9,166 bases of DNA from positions 1 to 9,166 of the forward strand of contig DQHP01000026.1 in assembly GCA_003524435.1 (NCBI GenBank), read 5' to 3'. The translations under genes were made by a program, and so were the position numbers. Positions within the stretch are counted from its first letter, which is position 1. Each line of letters opens with the position of its first letter. The DNA comes from Microbacterium sp. (lineage in GTDB: Bacteria > Actinomycetota > Actinomycetes > Actinomycetales > Microbacteriaceae). Below the pieces are notes generated by a model that was given only the letters and a program-made list of their open reading frames with translations, did no database searches and was not told the origin of the DNA. This document shows positions 1 to 6,604 of this stretch, in pieces.

Positions 1-491
1 GGCAGCAACCCCGCGCCTACCGCAGCCGCGGCCCCACCGCTTGACCCACCCGCACCGCTCACCGGGTTCCACGGGTCACGCGCGGGCGGAGCGATCTGCG
101 TCTCGGTGTATCCAGTGAGCCCGAACTCCGGGGTGTTGGTTTTACCCAGACTGATCCCACCGGCATCGTCAAGCACCGCCGCTTGATCTGCTGTGGCATC
201 CGGCACGAATTCGCGGTGCAGTCGCGAACCGAACCGCGTAGGCACACCGGCACGAGCTACGAGGTCCTTGTCGCCGAAAGGCAGGCCCCAGAGCGCACCC
301 ACCGGCGTGGAACCCAGCGCACCTGCTCGCGCCAGCGCAGCATCCGCCGTGATCTCAACGAACGCGCCCACACTGTCGTTGAAGCGCTCGATCCTCTCGA
401 GATAGTGGGCGACGAGTTCAACGGGGCCGATTTCGCCCGTGCGCAGCGCCGCCAACTGTTCGATCGCTGTGAGATCGTGAAGTTCAGCCAT
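1..491 (-). CDS. Amidase-signature family amidase, N-terminal part (cut by window edge)
   Basis: This is the first 163 codons of an amidase-signature (AS) hydrolase, a family that cleaves carboxamide C-N bonds with a Ser-cisSer-Lys triad and includes GatA, AtzF and many catabolic amidases. Visible are GLPFGDKDL around residues 69-77, with Lys75 in the position of the catalytic lysine, and the glycine/serine signature GGSSGG at residues 149-153 or adjacent, whose Ser is the cis-serine. The nucleophilic Ser (usually in a DxGGS motif some 20-25 residues later) lies beyond the edge, so catalytic completeness cannot be judged. No signal peptide is seen, so it is probably cytoplasmic. The ATG at 491 is the only upstream ATG in frame: a TAG stop lies three codons before it. 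A TAGGGT box ends exactly 6 nt before the ATG, suggesting a leaderless transcript. The gene lies 34 bp after the small membrane-protein gene on the same strand. Substrate unknown; a GatA role is unlikely to be assignable from this fragment. Confidence 0.9.
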   Translation of the reverse strand, partial: MAELHDLTAIEQLAALRTGEIGPVELVAHYLERIERFNDSVGAFVEITADAALARAGALGSTPVGALWGLPFGDKDLVARAGVPTRFGSRLHREFVPDATADQAAVLDDAGGISLGKTNTPEFGLTGYTETQIAPPARDPWNPVSGAGGSSGGAAAAVGAGLL

Positions 492-497
492 ACTCCG

Positions 498-503
498 ACC
501 CTA
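498..503 (-). promoter_or_regulatory. Candidate -10 box (TAGGGT) for a leaderless amidase transcript
   Basis: On the minus strand TAGGGT is followed by six bases (CGGAGT) and then the amidase ATG at 491. In actinobacteria a TANNNT -10 box typically starts RNA 6-7 nt downstream, which would place the first transcribed base at the A of the start codon. A GGAG lies only 1 nt from the ATG, too close for a normal Shine-Dalgarno. No convincing -35 was found. Confidence 0.5.
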
Positions 504-525
504 GGCCGGGTCGCTGAATTCGGCG

Positions 526-759
526 TCAGCGATGCTGCGCTGTTCCCCCAAGGCCACCCTGCGGCGGCGCGCCGTATGCGCTTGTTGGGCGCTGAGTCGC
601 TCGCACCTCATCGGCACGAAGAATGCCGTTCTTCACGGCAGTACGCATGATCAGGTACCCGATCCACAGTGTCAGCGCGATGACAGCGAGGTAGATCACC
701 AGCCCCAAGATAATCGCGCCGATTCCTAGTCCTGCTGCCAACCCCGAGTAATCATTCAT
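526..759 (-). CDS. Small membrane protein, 77 aa, function unknown
   Basis: A short protein with one long hydrophobic stretch at about residues 8-36 (glycine-rich, then IILGLVIYLAVIALTLWIGYLI), long enough for one or two closely packed membrane segments. A short hydrophilic tail of about 35 residues follows, rich in Pro, Gly, Gln and Thr. It has no recognisable enzymatic motif and I do not assign it to a named family; small membrane proteins of this shape are common in Microbacteriaceae. The start is taken as ATG at 759. A GTG two codons upstream (765) is also open, but the ATG has a TACGTT -10-like box exactly 6 nt before it, the same geometry as three other genes here. The stop lies 34 bp before the amidase start on the same strand, so the two may be partly cotranscribed, although the amidase has its own candidate -10 box. 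Confidence 0.65.
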   Translation of the reverse strand: MNDYSGLAAGLGIGAIILGLVIYLAVIALTLWIGYLIMRTAVKNGILRADEVRATQRPTSAYGAPPQGGLGGTAQHR

Positions 760-765
760 GCCCAC

Positions 766-771
766 AACGTA
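766..771 (-). promoter_or_regulatory. Candidate -10 box (TACGTT) for the small membrane-protein gene
   Basis: Minus-strand TACGTT, six bases (GTGGGC), then ATG at 759. This is the TANNNT-N6-ATG layout of leaderless actinobacterial genes. A TTCCCC hexamer sits 17 bp further upstream as a weak -35 candidate (3 of 6 matches to TTGACA). Confidence 0.45.
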
Positions 772-779
772 GCGAAGAC

Positions 780-792
780 CCCCGCTGCGGGG
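780..792. repeat. Short GC-rich inverted repeat between the small gene's -35 and -10
   Basis: The plus strand reads CCCCG-CTG-CGGGG, a perfect 5-bp stem with a 3-nt loop. It lies within the spacer between the candidate -35 and -10 of the small membrane-protein gene, and 36 bp downstream of the adhesin terminator as read on the minus strand. It could be a second transcription stop, an operator, or chance in GC-rich DNA. Confidence 0.3.
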
Positions 793-827
793 AAGAGCTG
801 ATCTCGCTGGCGGCGGCGCGTACGTGA

Positions 828-861
828 GCGGGCGGGAAGCCTCTCTGGGCTCCCCACCCGC
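828..861 (-). terminator. Hairpin terminator of the LPXTG surface-protein gene
   Basis: A 14-bp inverted repeat with a 6-nt loop begins 6 bp after the stop codon at 868. In minus-strand RNA the arms GCGGGTGGGGAGCC and GGCTTCCCGCCCGC pair along their full length, with two G-U wobbles. In plus-strand RNA the same positions are A-C mismatches, so the hairpin is built for minus-strand transcription. No U-tract follows, which is common for actinobacterial terminators. Confidence 0.75.
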
Positions 862-867
862 CGCGCG

Positions 868-2613
868 CTAACCCCGGTGAGTTGGGCGTAGTCGCCGCAC
901 GAACAGCATCAGCGCGCCGCCCAGGAGCAACACAAGCGCCGCGCCGAGTGCCGCACTGCTGTCGCCGCCAGTCGCAGGAAGCTGACTCTCGCCGTCCTCC
1001 GGAACGGGCACTGTGTCTTCAACCGGTGCGATGATGATTTCGTCCCATCCCTGAAGCACCTCGTCGACGCTGTAGACAGCGATGCGGTGCAGACCTGTGA
1101 CGCTCTGAGGCAACGTGACGGTGGCCGTCAGGTCATCCGAAACGGTGAAGGTGCCGAGGTATTGCGGAGTCGAGAACAGCCATACACCCACGACATCGCC
1201 GGGCTGGGCGTCGCCGATTCGCACAACGATCTGGGCGCCTTCGTCGGCTGTTTCTGGCACCGAGACCTCACCTCTGTTGTCGGCCGTCAATTCGTCCTCA
1301 GACGGAGCTTCGACAGGGATCTGCTCCGGCAGCCCAGGTGCCGCATCCTCGACAACCGTCAGCGTTGTTTCGGCGTCCGCGTCCGCGGAACTGAGAACAA
1401 CCATGTGCGAGCCCGCTGCGAGCTCACCCGTGAACACGAACGACACGTTGCCGTCAGCATCTGCGGTCTGGCTGCCGCCATCAACCCCACCCACCGTGAG
1501 CGACACGGATGCGTCAGCAGCGAAGCCAGTACCGGACACCGTCACCCCAGAACCAGCGAGTTCGGACACCGTCACCTCACCAGGCGACACCGAAACCTCA
1601 GGATCAAGGGCCACCGGATCGTCAACAACGATCAGCGTCGTTTCCGCGTCGCCGTCCGCGGAGCTGAGAACCACCGCGTGCGAGCCCGCTGCGAGCTCAC
1701 CCGTGAACACGAACGACACGTTGCCGTCAGCATCTGCGGTCTGGCTGCCGCCATCGACCCCACCCACCGTGAGCGACACGGATGCGTCAGCAGCGAAGCC
1801 AGTACCGGACACCGTGACACCAGAACCAGCGAGTTCGGACACCGTCACTTCACCAGGCGACACCGAAACCTCAGGATCAATGACCACCGGATCCGCGACA
1901 ACAATCATCGTCGTTTCCGCGTCACCATCCGCGGAGCTGAGAACCACCGCGTGCGAACCCGCTGCGAGCTCACCCGTGAACACGAACGACACGTTCCCGT
2001 CAGCATCCGCGATCTGGCTACCACCCGAGACCCCACCAACAGTCAGTGACACCGATGCATCAGCAGCGAAGCCAGTACCGGACACCGTCACACCCGCGCC
2101 AGCAAGCTCCGAAACCGTCACCTCACCAGGCGACACCGTCACCTCAGGATCGATAACCACCGGTTCCTCGTCTGCCGTGGCCGTCCAGTTGAAGTCGAAC
2201 CCACTGCATCCGATACTCGGCATCTTCGCGATACCGGTGCCGGACGCGGCACCGTCGGCAGCGATTACGCCGCTGAGCTCGTACTCCACGTCAGAGAAGG
2301 TCCACTCCTGCGTAAAACTCGACCCCGCGCTCACCTGCAGCGGGGGCTGCTCGACCCATTGGATAGGCGTCGGGAACATACCGCAGAACAGGTAGCTCTC
2401 CGTGTCGAAACCCGTCATCCGACCATCGCCGTCGATCTGGAACTCCACCGTTGCGCCGTTGTACGCGTCGCTCGTTCCCGAGTACCCGCCGGTCGGAACC
2501 GTAGAAGCGGCGTTCGCCACGACCGGCAGAGCCAGTGCGGTCGCGACCATCGCGATCGGCACTGCCACTGCCAGGCTTCGGCGCCCCCGTAACGCTGAAT
2601 CCACTGCGCGCAT
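868..2613 (-). CDS. Secreted LPXTG wall-anchored protein with three Ig-like repeats
   Basis: A 581-residue exported surface protein, likely attached to peptidoglycan by a sortase. Order: a Sec signal peptide (basic MRAVDSALRGRRS, hydrophobic core to about residue 30, ANA-A cleavage near 35/36); an N-terminal domain of about 110 residues with only two cysteines (Cys77, Cys136), a possible disulfide pair; three tandem 91-residue Ig-like repeats at about 155-245, 246-336 and 337-427; an acidic linker; a C-terminal beta domain at about 460-530; then LPATG at 545-549, a hydrophobic segment and a basic tail (RRLRP). No sortase gene lies nearby. The ATG at 2613 is chosen because a GAGGAGT Shine-Dalgarno precedes it by 5 nt and a signal peptide follows at once; an in-frame ATG at 2781 is rejected. 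The repeats resemble those of actinobacterial adhesins, but no ligand can be read from the sequence. The gene is divergent from the STAND regulator. Confidence 0.9.
   Translation of the reverse strand: MRAVDSALRGRRSLAVAVPIAMVATALALPVVANAASTVPTGGYSGTSDAYNGATVEFQIDGDGRMTGFDTESYLFCGMFPTPIQWVEQPPLQVSAGSSFTQEWTFSDVEYELSGVIAADGAASGTGIAKMPSIGCSGFDFNWTATADEEPVVIDPEVTVSPGEVTVSELAGAGVTVSGTGFAADASVSLTVGGVSGGSQIADADGNVSFVFTGELAAGSHAVVLSSADGDAETTMIVVADPVVIDPEVSVSPGEVTVSELAGSGVTVSGTGFAADASVSLTVGGVDGGSQTADADGNVSFVFTGELAAGSHAVVLSSADGDAETTLIVVDDPVALDPEVSVSPGEVTVSELAGSGVTVSGTGFAADASVSLTVGGVDGGSQTADADGNVSFVFTGELAAGSHMVVLSSADADAETTLTVVEDAAPGLPEQIPVEAPSEDELTADNRGEVSVPETADEGAQIVVRIGDAQPGDVVGVWLFSTPQYLGTFTVSDDLTATVTLPQSVTGLHRIAVYSVDEVLQGWDEIIIAPVEDTVPVPEDGESQLPATGGDSSAALGAALVLLLGGALMLFVRRLRPTHRG
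1333..1605 (-). repeat. Adhesin tandem repeat, third unit (273 bp, residues 337-427)
   Basis: The third 273-bp unit, encoding 91 residues starting DPEVSVSPGEVTV. Its segment 1405-1542 matches the second unit at 1678-1815 with a single difference (1483/1756), which is silent. The 3' end of the unit diverges into the acidic linker. Confidence 0.9.
1606..1878 (-). repeat. Adhesin tandem repeat, second unit (273 bp, residues 246-336)
   Basis: The middle 273-bp unit. It is far closer to the third unit than to the first, in protein and DNA alike. The period was checked by matching the TCAGGATC block at 1598, 1871 and 2144 (plus-strand coordinates), exactly 273 bp apart. Confidence 0.9.
1879..2151 (-). 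repeat. Adhesin tandem repeat, first unit (273 bp, residues 155-245)
   Basis: The N-terminal-most unit, starting DPEVTVSPGEVTV. It has many silent and several amino-acid differences from the other two, for example VSGGSQIADA in place of VDGGSQTADA, so it is the older or more freely diverging copy. Confidence 0.9.
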
Positions 2614-2617
2614 GCAT

Positions 2618-2624
2618 ACTCCTC
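2618..2624 (-). promoter_or_regulatory. Shine-Dalgarno (GAGGAGT) fixing the adhesin start
   Basis: Minus-strand GAGGAGT with a spacer of about 4-5 nt to the ATG at 2613. Another ATG at 2617 overlaps the spacer in a different frame and does not lead into the signal peptide. This site separates the real start from the in-frame ATG 168 bp upstream. Confidence 0.75.
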
Positions 2625-2653
2625 GTTGCTGAAAAAGAAAGAGACCGTCCGTG

Positions 2654-2749
2654 CAGGACACACAGAACCACCCGACACATTGCCAGCGGGCATCCGGGAC
2701 AACCACTAATCCGGACAATCCCGGACACGCGCCCGAACGCCGTCCGACA
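2654..2749. promoter_or_regulatory. Cluster of six same-strand GACA sites in the divergent control region
   Basis: Six GACA tetramers occur on the plus strand within 96 bp, most in the setting CCGGACA: CAGGACA (2654), CCCGACA (2671), CGGGACA (2695), CCGGACA (2711), CCGGACA (2721) and TCCGACA (2743). Two are identical heptamers exactly 10 bp apart, one helical turn. They lie between the divergent adhesin and STAND genes. The adhesin gene has no TANNNT -10 box upstream of its Shine-Dalgarno, which fits activator dependence. The binding protein is unknown; the adjacent HTH protein is an obvious candidate but only by position. Confidence 0.45.
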
Positions 2750-2809
2750 GCATCCGTTCGGCCACTGCTGGTGTACGTCATGACCGGACGGCGCCCGTAA
2801 TCGCACTGC

Positions 2810-2815
2810 TAGGAT
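2810..2815 (+). promoter_or_regulatory. Candidate -10 box (TAGGAT) for the STAND regulator gene
   Basis: TAGGAT fits TANNNT and would start RNA near 2822, giving a leader of about 29 nt that contains the AGGAG Shine-Dalgarno at 2841-2845. No clear -35 is seen at the usual distance. Confidence 0.4.
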
Positions 2816-2850
2816 CACCGAGACCGTGCCGCCCGCCCTCAGGAGCTTTC

Positions 2851-5406
2851 GTGCGCAGAAACGATGAACGTCCCTCTGACGTGGACTGGTCAGTCCCTCC
2901 CCGCGATATCGACACGATCGCTCAGGATCTGCGTGCACTGCGCACTGGCAATGGCGGCACCTCCTATGCGGAGATCGCCCGTCGAATCGAAGAGCGACGT
3001 GCCGCGCGCGGTATTCCCGAGCATGAGCGACGCCTCGCGCGATCCACCGTCTACGACTGCTTCAAAGCAGGCCGTAAACGCCTTGACATCGACCTCAGCG
3101 TCGAGATCGCCGCTGTCCTCGGACTCGATGATGAGCAGCTCCCCCGCTGGCTCGATCGATGTGTTGCAGCCCAGGGCGTCGCCGACTCGGCATCGGTTGT
3201 GCCCCTGCGCACCGAAATTCCCCCGCCGGTGCCCGAGTTTTTGGGCCGTCGTGAGTCAATCGCCTCGATCCTGCAGCGGATCGACGACGGAGCCAGCACA
3301 GTCTGGATCGACGGTATGCCGGGCATGGGAAAAACCCAACTGGCCCTGCACATCGCCGCAGTTCTCAAGCGCGAAGGCTGGAAGACGGGAATCTTCGTCG
3401 ACTTGGGCGGGCACCGCGGCAACGCCCCCGCTGCCTCCCCCGATGCCGTCGCTGAAGCCATCCTCCGCCACATCGGCGCGCGCGAACATGTCTCGAAGCC
3501 CAACGCCGCACGCGGAAAGCATCTCCGCGCACACCTTGCCGCATCGAAGACGGTTTTGATCCTCGATGACGCCCGCGATGGTGCGCAGGTCGCCGAGATC
3601 GTCGGAGATGCGGCGCAGGGCATCGTGCTGGTGACCAGTCGCAACCGTCCACGATCTGGCGTATCCGCGCTCACAGCTCTCACTCTCGAAGAGTTCGACA
3701 CGGCCGAATCCATTGCACTCCTGGGCCGTCTATCCGATTCCACCGCGGTCGAGACAGACCTCCCTGCCGCCGCTCGACTCGCGGATGCTGCCGGACGGCT
3801 GCCGCTTGCTTTGACCCTCACGGGGCGGCGGTTGTCCGCTCACCCGGGCTGGACGCTGGCCGACCACGCCGAACTGATCGAAAAACGCCTGTCCGAGAAC
3901 CGCATCGATGATCGCGTCCGTAACGCGCTGGTGCTCTCTGTGGCAGAGCTCGACCAGCAGGCGGATCAGATGTTGCGCCTCATCGCCGACGCCCCGGTGA
4001 GCGACATCGACACGGTGACAGCTGCGGCGATTACCGGAGCGACCCATCAAGATGCGGCGACGGCTCTGACAACGCTCGAGCACCGCAATCTCGTGGTGCC
4101 GCGCGGCGATGGGCGCTTCGCCCTTCACGCCTTGGTGCGTGCGTTCGCAGCTGACCGCTGTACCGAGATCGACTCGCCGCGCGAGCGTGCATCCGCGTTC
4201 GGACGACTCGGCGATCACATCGTCGCCACCGTGTGGGCCGCCTATGCGACCCTCTCGAAATCAACCGGTGATACGCCGCGACCCGCGCGGTTCGAATATG
4301 CTGAGCGCGCTTGGAGCAGCGAAGAAGCCGAGAGTTGGCTCACCCGCCACCTCGACGACATTCTCAGCGTCGCCTACGCCGCGACGGCACGCGATCACCC
4401 GCAGGTGCTCATCCGCATCTCTGAAGGCATCAGTTGGTGGCTCAATCTCACCGGCCGCCATGAGGACGCCATCAGCCTTCACGAGGCGGCAGCACAGACA
4501 GCTTCGTCGATCGCGGATGCCACGGCATTCGCCTCCGCGAGCCTCGATGTCGGTCAGATCTTCGCGTCGCTCGGACGAGCTCAGGAGGCTCTCGTCCATC
4601 TGCGTCGGGCAGCGCGGCTCGAAGGCGATCTGGATGATCCGGGCATCACCGGGCTGCTGCTGAATATGATCGGCGTCGCACTGGTCTACAGCGGGGAGCT
4701 GGAGCAGTCCGTCATCAGCTTCGAGCGGGGAGCGCAGGTGCATCGCGCTCTGGATCAGTCCAACCGCTTGCTCTCGTGCCTGGTGAATCTGGGGGTGGCG
4801 CAGTCGCGGCTGGGACTGTGGACGGATGCGCTGGCGGTCAATGATGAGGCACTGGCCGTAGCTGAGGTCGCCGGGCACCGGCTGATGTACGCCAATCTCA
4901 CAGTCAACCGCGCACAGCTCTTCATCGATCTCGACGATAGAGATGCCGCGCTGACCATTGCTCGCCGCGGGCTGGAGCTCTCCAACGAGGTCAATTTCAT
5001 GATCGGCACGGTCAACGCAGAGACGATGATCGGCCAGCTGCTTCGCCTCGGTGGAGATCTCGAAAAATCCCGAGAGCATCTGTCCCGCGCGCTCGATCTC
5101 GCGCGCAAGACCACCGATACTCGACTCTGCGCCGAGGTGGGAATCGAGCTGTGTCGGCTTCTGCTGGACGAAGGCGACGACGCGGGCCTGCGCGCTCTTC
5201 TTGAAGAGACCGGCCAGTGGTCGGCTCAGGCAGAAGACCCGCTGTTGCACGGACAGTTCGCCCGCCTACAGGGAGATGCCGCGTCAGATCCGGACGAGCA
5301 GATTGCGCACTGGCGTGCCGCGGCTGAGCTGTTGGAGAGCATGCGCTCCCCGCTTGCGAGAGAGATTCGCGAACTGTTGGACGCCGCTACGGTGCCGCGC
5401 GCCTGA
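2851..5406 (+). CDS. HTH / NB-ARC / TPR STAND-type regulator, 851 aa
   Basis: A large cytoplasmic signal-transduction ATPase. An N-terminal helix-turn-helix region (about 34-98, SYAEIARRIEERR through STVYDCF and LDIDLSVEIAAVLGL) is of the kind common in actinobacterial NB-ARC proteins. The NB-ARC module follows: Walker A GMPGMGKT at 155-162, Walker B TVLILDDA at 234-241, IVLVTSRNR at 258-266, GRLPLAL at 315-321, and a winged-helix-like segment with FALHALVRAFAADR at 423-436. From about residue 500 to the end the protein is helical and TPR-like, with roughly seven repeats (GRHEDAI, GRAQEAL, GELEQSV, GLWTDAL, DRDAAL, GDLEKS). Such proteins oligomerise when the repeat sensor detects a ligand; here the HTH suggests transcription control. 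There is no nuclease, protease or TIR effector. The GTG start has AGGAG 5 nt upstream. It is divergent from the adhesin and convergent with the desaturase, 18 bp away. The target genes are unknown. Confidence 0.88.
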   Translation: MRRNDERPSDVDWSVPPRDIDTIAQDLRALRTGNGGTSYAEIARRIEERRAARGIPEHERRLARSTVYDCFKAGRKRLDIDLSVEIAAVLGLDDEQLPRWLDRCVAAQGVADSASVVPLRTEIPPPVPEFLGRRESIASILQRIDDGASTVWIDGMPGMGKTQLALHIAAVLKREGWKTGIFVDLGGHRGNAPAASPDAVAEAILRHIGAREHVSKPNAARGKHLRAHLAASKTVLILDDARDGAQVAEIVGDAAQGIVLVTSRNRPRSGVSALTALTLEEFDTAESIALLGRLSDSTAVETDLPAAARLADAAGRLPLALTLTGRRLSAHPGWTLADHAELIEKRLSENRIDDRVRNALVLSVAELDQQADQMLRLIADAPVSDIDTVTAAAITGATHQDAATALTTLEHRNLVVPRGDGRFALHALVRAFAADRCTEIDSPRERASAFGRLGDHIVATVWAAYATLSKSTGDTPRPARFEYAERAWSSEEAESWLTRHLDDILSVAYAATARDHPQVLIRISEGISWWLNLTGRHEDAISLHEAAAQTASSIADATAFASASLDVGQIFASLGRAQEALVHLRRAARLEGDLDDPGITGLLLNMIGVALVYSGELEQSVISFERGAQVHRALDQSNRLLSCLVNLGVAQSRLGLWTDALAVNDEALAVAEVAGHRLMYANLTVNRAQLFIDLDDRDAALTIARRGLELSNEVNFMIGTVNAETMIGQLLRLGGDLEKSREHLSRALDLARKTTDTRLCAEVGIELCRLLLDEGDDAGLRALLEETGQWSAQAEDPLLHGQFARLQGDAASDPDEQIAHWRAAAELLESMRSPLAREIRELLDAATVPRA

Positions 5407-5424
5407 CAGACGCCAGTTCTCTCC

Positions 5425-6579
5425 CTACGCCTTCTGGAACTGCGTCACAGCGGGGCAGTCGAACGGGTCGCTTGCGGCGAGTCCCACACGGTTCAAGTAC
5501 TCGACGACGATCGCATACGAGCGGAGGATGGTGGTCTCGGTGTACGGCACGTCGTTGGCGATGCAGTAGTCACGAACGATCTCGCGCGCCTTAGCCAGGT
5601 ATGGGCGAGGCATGCTGGGGAACAGGTGGTGCTCGACCTGATAGTTGAGGCCACCGAGGAAGGTGGTCACCCACCAGCCTCCTGAGATGTTGCGTGAGGT
5701 GCGCACCTGCTTCGTGAAGAAGTCCAGTCGGGCGCCCGGCTCGATGATCGGCATACCCTTGTGGTTGGGGGCGAACGCAATGCCCATGTAGACACCGAAG
5801 ACAGCAAACTGCACACCTGCGAAGGCGAAGGCCATCCCCAGCGGGAGCATGATGAACACCGGCACCAGCACGACTGCAAGACGTCCCACGATGAGTCCGA
5901 TCTCAAGCCACCGGCCCTTGACCTTCTTCTTCGTGAAGAGGTACTTGAGCCCCTGCAAGTGCAGGTTCAGGCCCAACAGCGTGAGCAGCGGGAAGAACAG
6001 CCAACCCTGTTTGCGGGTGATCAGACGGATGAAGCCGCGCGACTTGGCGGCATCCTCTTCAAGGAACGAAATGGTATCGACGGCAATGTCCGGGTCCTTG
6101 CCGACCTGGTTCGGGTTGCCGTGGTGCTTAGTGTGCTTGTTGTCCCACCAGGAGTAGCTCATGCCGACGAGCCCGATGAGAATGCGAGCGAGTCGGAAGT
6201 TCGCTGGGCCCGACGTCAAGACCTGACGGTGCGCGGCCTCATGGCCGAGGAAACCGATCTGCGTGAAAATGATGCCAAGGGCAGCGGCGATGAGCAGCTG
6301 GAACCAGCTACCTCCCAGCAGGATGAAGCCGGTAACTGCGCCGCCGAGTGCAACAGCAATTCCGGCGGCGACGATGGCGTAGAACCAGCGCGCGCGTTGC
6401 AATAGCCCCATCTCGCGAACAACCTGCGACACGTTCTGATAGGCCTTGGCCATCGGGGGGAAGTCAGCGTTTCCCGCGTACGTCTGGCGCACCGGTCCGA
6501 GGGTGCCTGTGGTCTGTTCGACCTGAGTGATGGAGATAATACTCTCCTGCCGATCGGAGCCCTGAAGCTGTGAAGCCAA
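5425..6579 (-). CDS. Membrane fatty-acid (acyl-CoA / acyl-lipid) desaturase
   Basis: A di-iron membrane desaturase that would insert a cis double bond into acyl chains, using O2 and electrons from a ferredoxin/flavoprotein or cytochrome partner not encoded here. All three histidine boxes are present (numbering from the longest start): HEAAH at 113-117, HTKHH at 149-153 and QVEHH at 314-318. The QxxHH third box is that of the linoleoyl-CoA / DesA3-like acyl desaturase group. Hydrophobic segments lie at about 66-88, 92-112, 192-210 and 228-270, so four or more membrane passes are likely. At up to 384 aa the length is normal. The 5' end is uncertain: the longest frame begins with TTG at 6579 and has no ribosome site, while a good AGGAG at 6544-6548 is followed by no ATG, GTG or TTG but by in-frame ATT (6540) and ATC (6537). 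Regiospecificity cannot be read from the sequence. Likely role: membrane fluidity, for example in the cold. Confidence 0.9.
   Translation of the reverse strand: MASQLQGSDRQESIISITQVEQTTGTLGPVRQTYAGNADFPPMAKAYQNVSQVVREMGLLQRARWFYAIVAAGIAVALGGAVTGFILLGGSWFQLLIAAALGIIFTQIGFLGHEAAHRQVLTSGPANFRLARILIGLVGMSYSWWDNKHTKHHGNPNQVGKDPDIAVDTISFLEEDAAKSRGFIRLITRKQGWLFFPLLTLLGLNLHLQGLKYLFTKKKVKGRWLEIGLIVGRLAVVLVPVFIMLPLGMAFAFAGVQFAVFGVYMGIAFAPNHKGMPIIEPGARLDFFTKQVRTSRNISGGWWVTTFLGGLNYQVEHHLFPSMPRPYLAKAREIVRDYCIANDVPYTETTILRSYAIVVEYLNRVGLAASDPFDCPAVTQFQKA
6544..6548 (-). promoter_or_regulatory. Strong Shine-Dalgarno (AGGAG) with no standard start codon after it
   Basis: On the minus strand AGGAG is followed by AGT ATT ATC TCC ATC ACT CAG in the desaturase frame. 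The spacing to ATC (6537) is 6 nt and to ATT (6540) 3 nt. No ATG, GTG or TTG follows within a usable distance, so this site either drives a rare ATC/ATT start or is coincidental within a TTG-started frame. Confidence 0.45.
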
Positions 6580-6604
6580 GGGCGGACGCCGTTCGCTTCA
6601 CCCC

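Noticed and set aside
1333..2151. Regular 273-bp repeats considered as a CRISPR-like or mobile-element array
   Set aside because: The units are in-frame protein repeats without spacers, terminal inverted repeats or cas/transposase genes.
1115..2395. Long plus-strand open frame (426 codons) opposite the surface-protein gene, plus another of 320 codons at 1087-2049
   Set aside because: Both are antisense shadows of the adhesin. Their length comes from GC-rich codons and the tandem 273-bp repeats, and the products are low-complexity Ser/Thr/Pro- or Arg/His-rich with no fold or ribosome site.
2614..2781. In-frame ATG at 2781 extending the surface protein by 56 residues
   Set aside because: It would bury the signal peptide behind a Cys- and Trp-rich non-secretory stretch, has no Shine-Dalgarno, and would cover the divergent control region. 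ATG 2613 has GAGGAGT at good spacing and is followed at once by a signal peptide.
4261..5250. Minus-strand open frame of 329 codons opposite the STAND TPR region
   Set aside because: Antisense shadow in high-GC DNA. The plus-strand frame has the Walker motifs and TPR repeats, and the shadow shows no family motif or initiation signal.
2851..5406. STAND protein considered as an Avs/NLR-like antiphage defence gene
   Set aside because: It has an N-terminal HTH and no nuclease, protease, TIR or membrane-pore effector, and no other defence gene is nearby. The HTH/NB-ARC/TPR order is a common actinobacterial regulator type; a defence role is not excluded but not supported.
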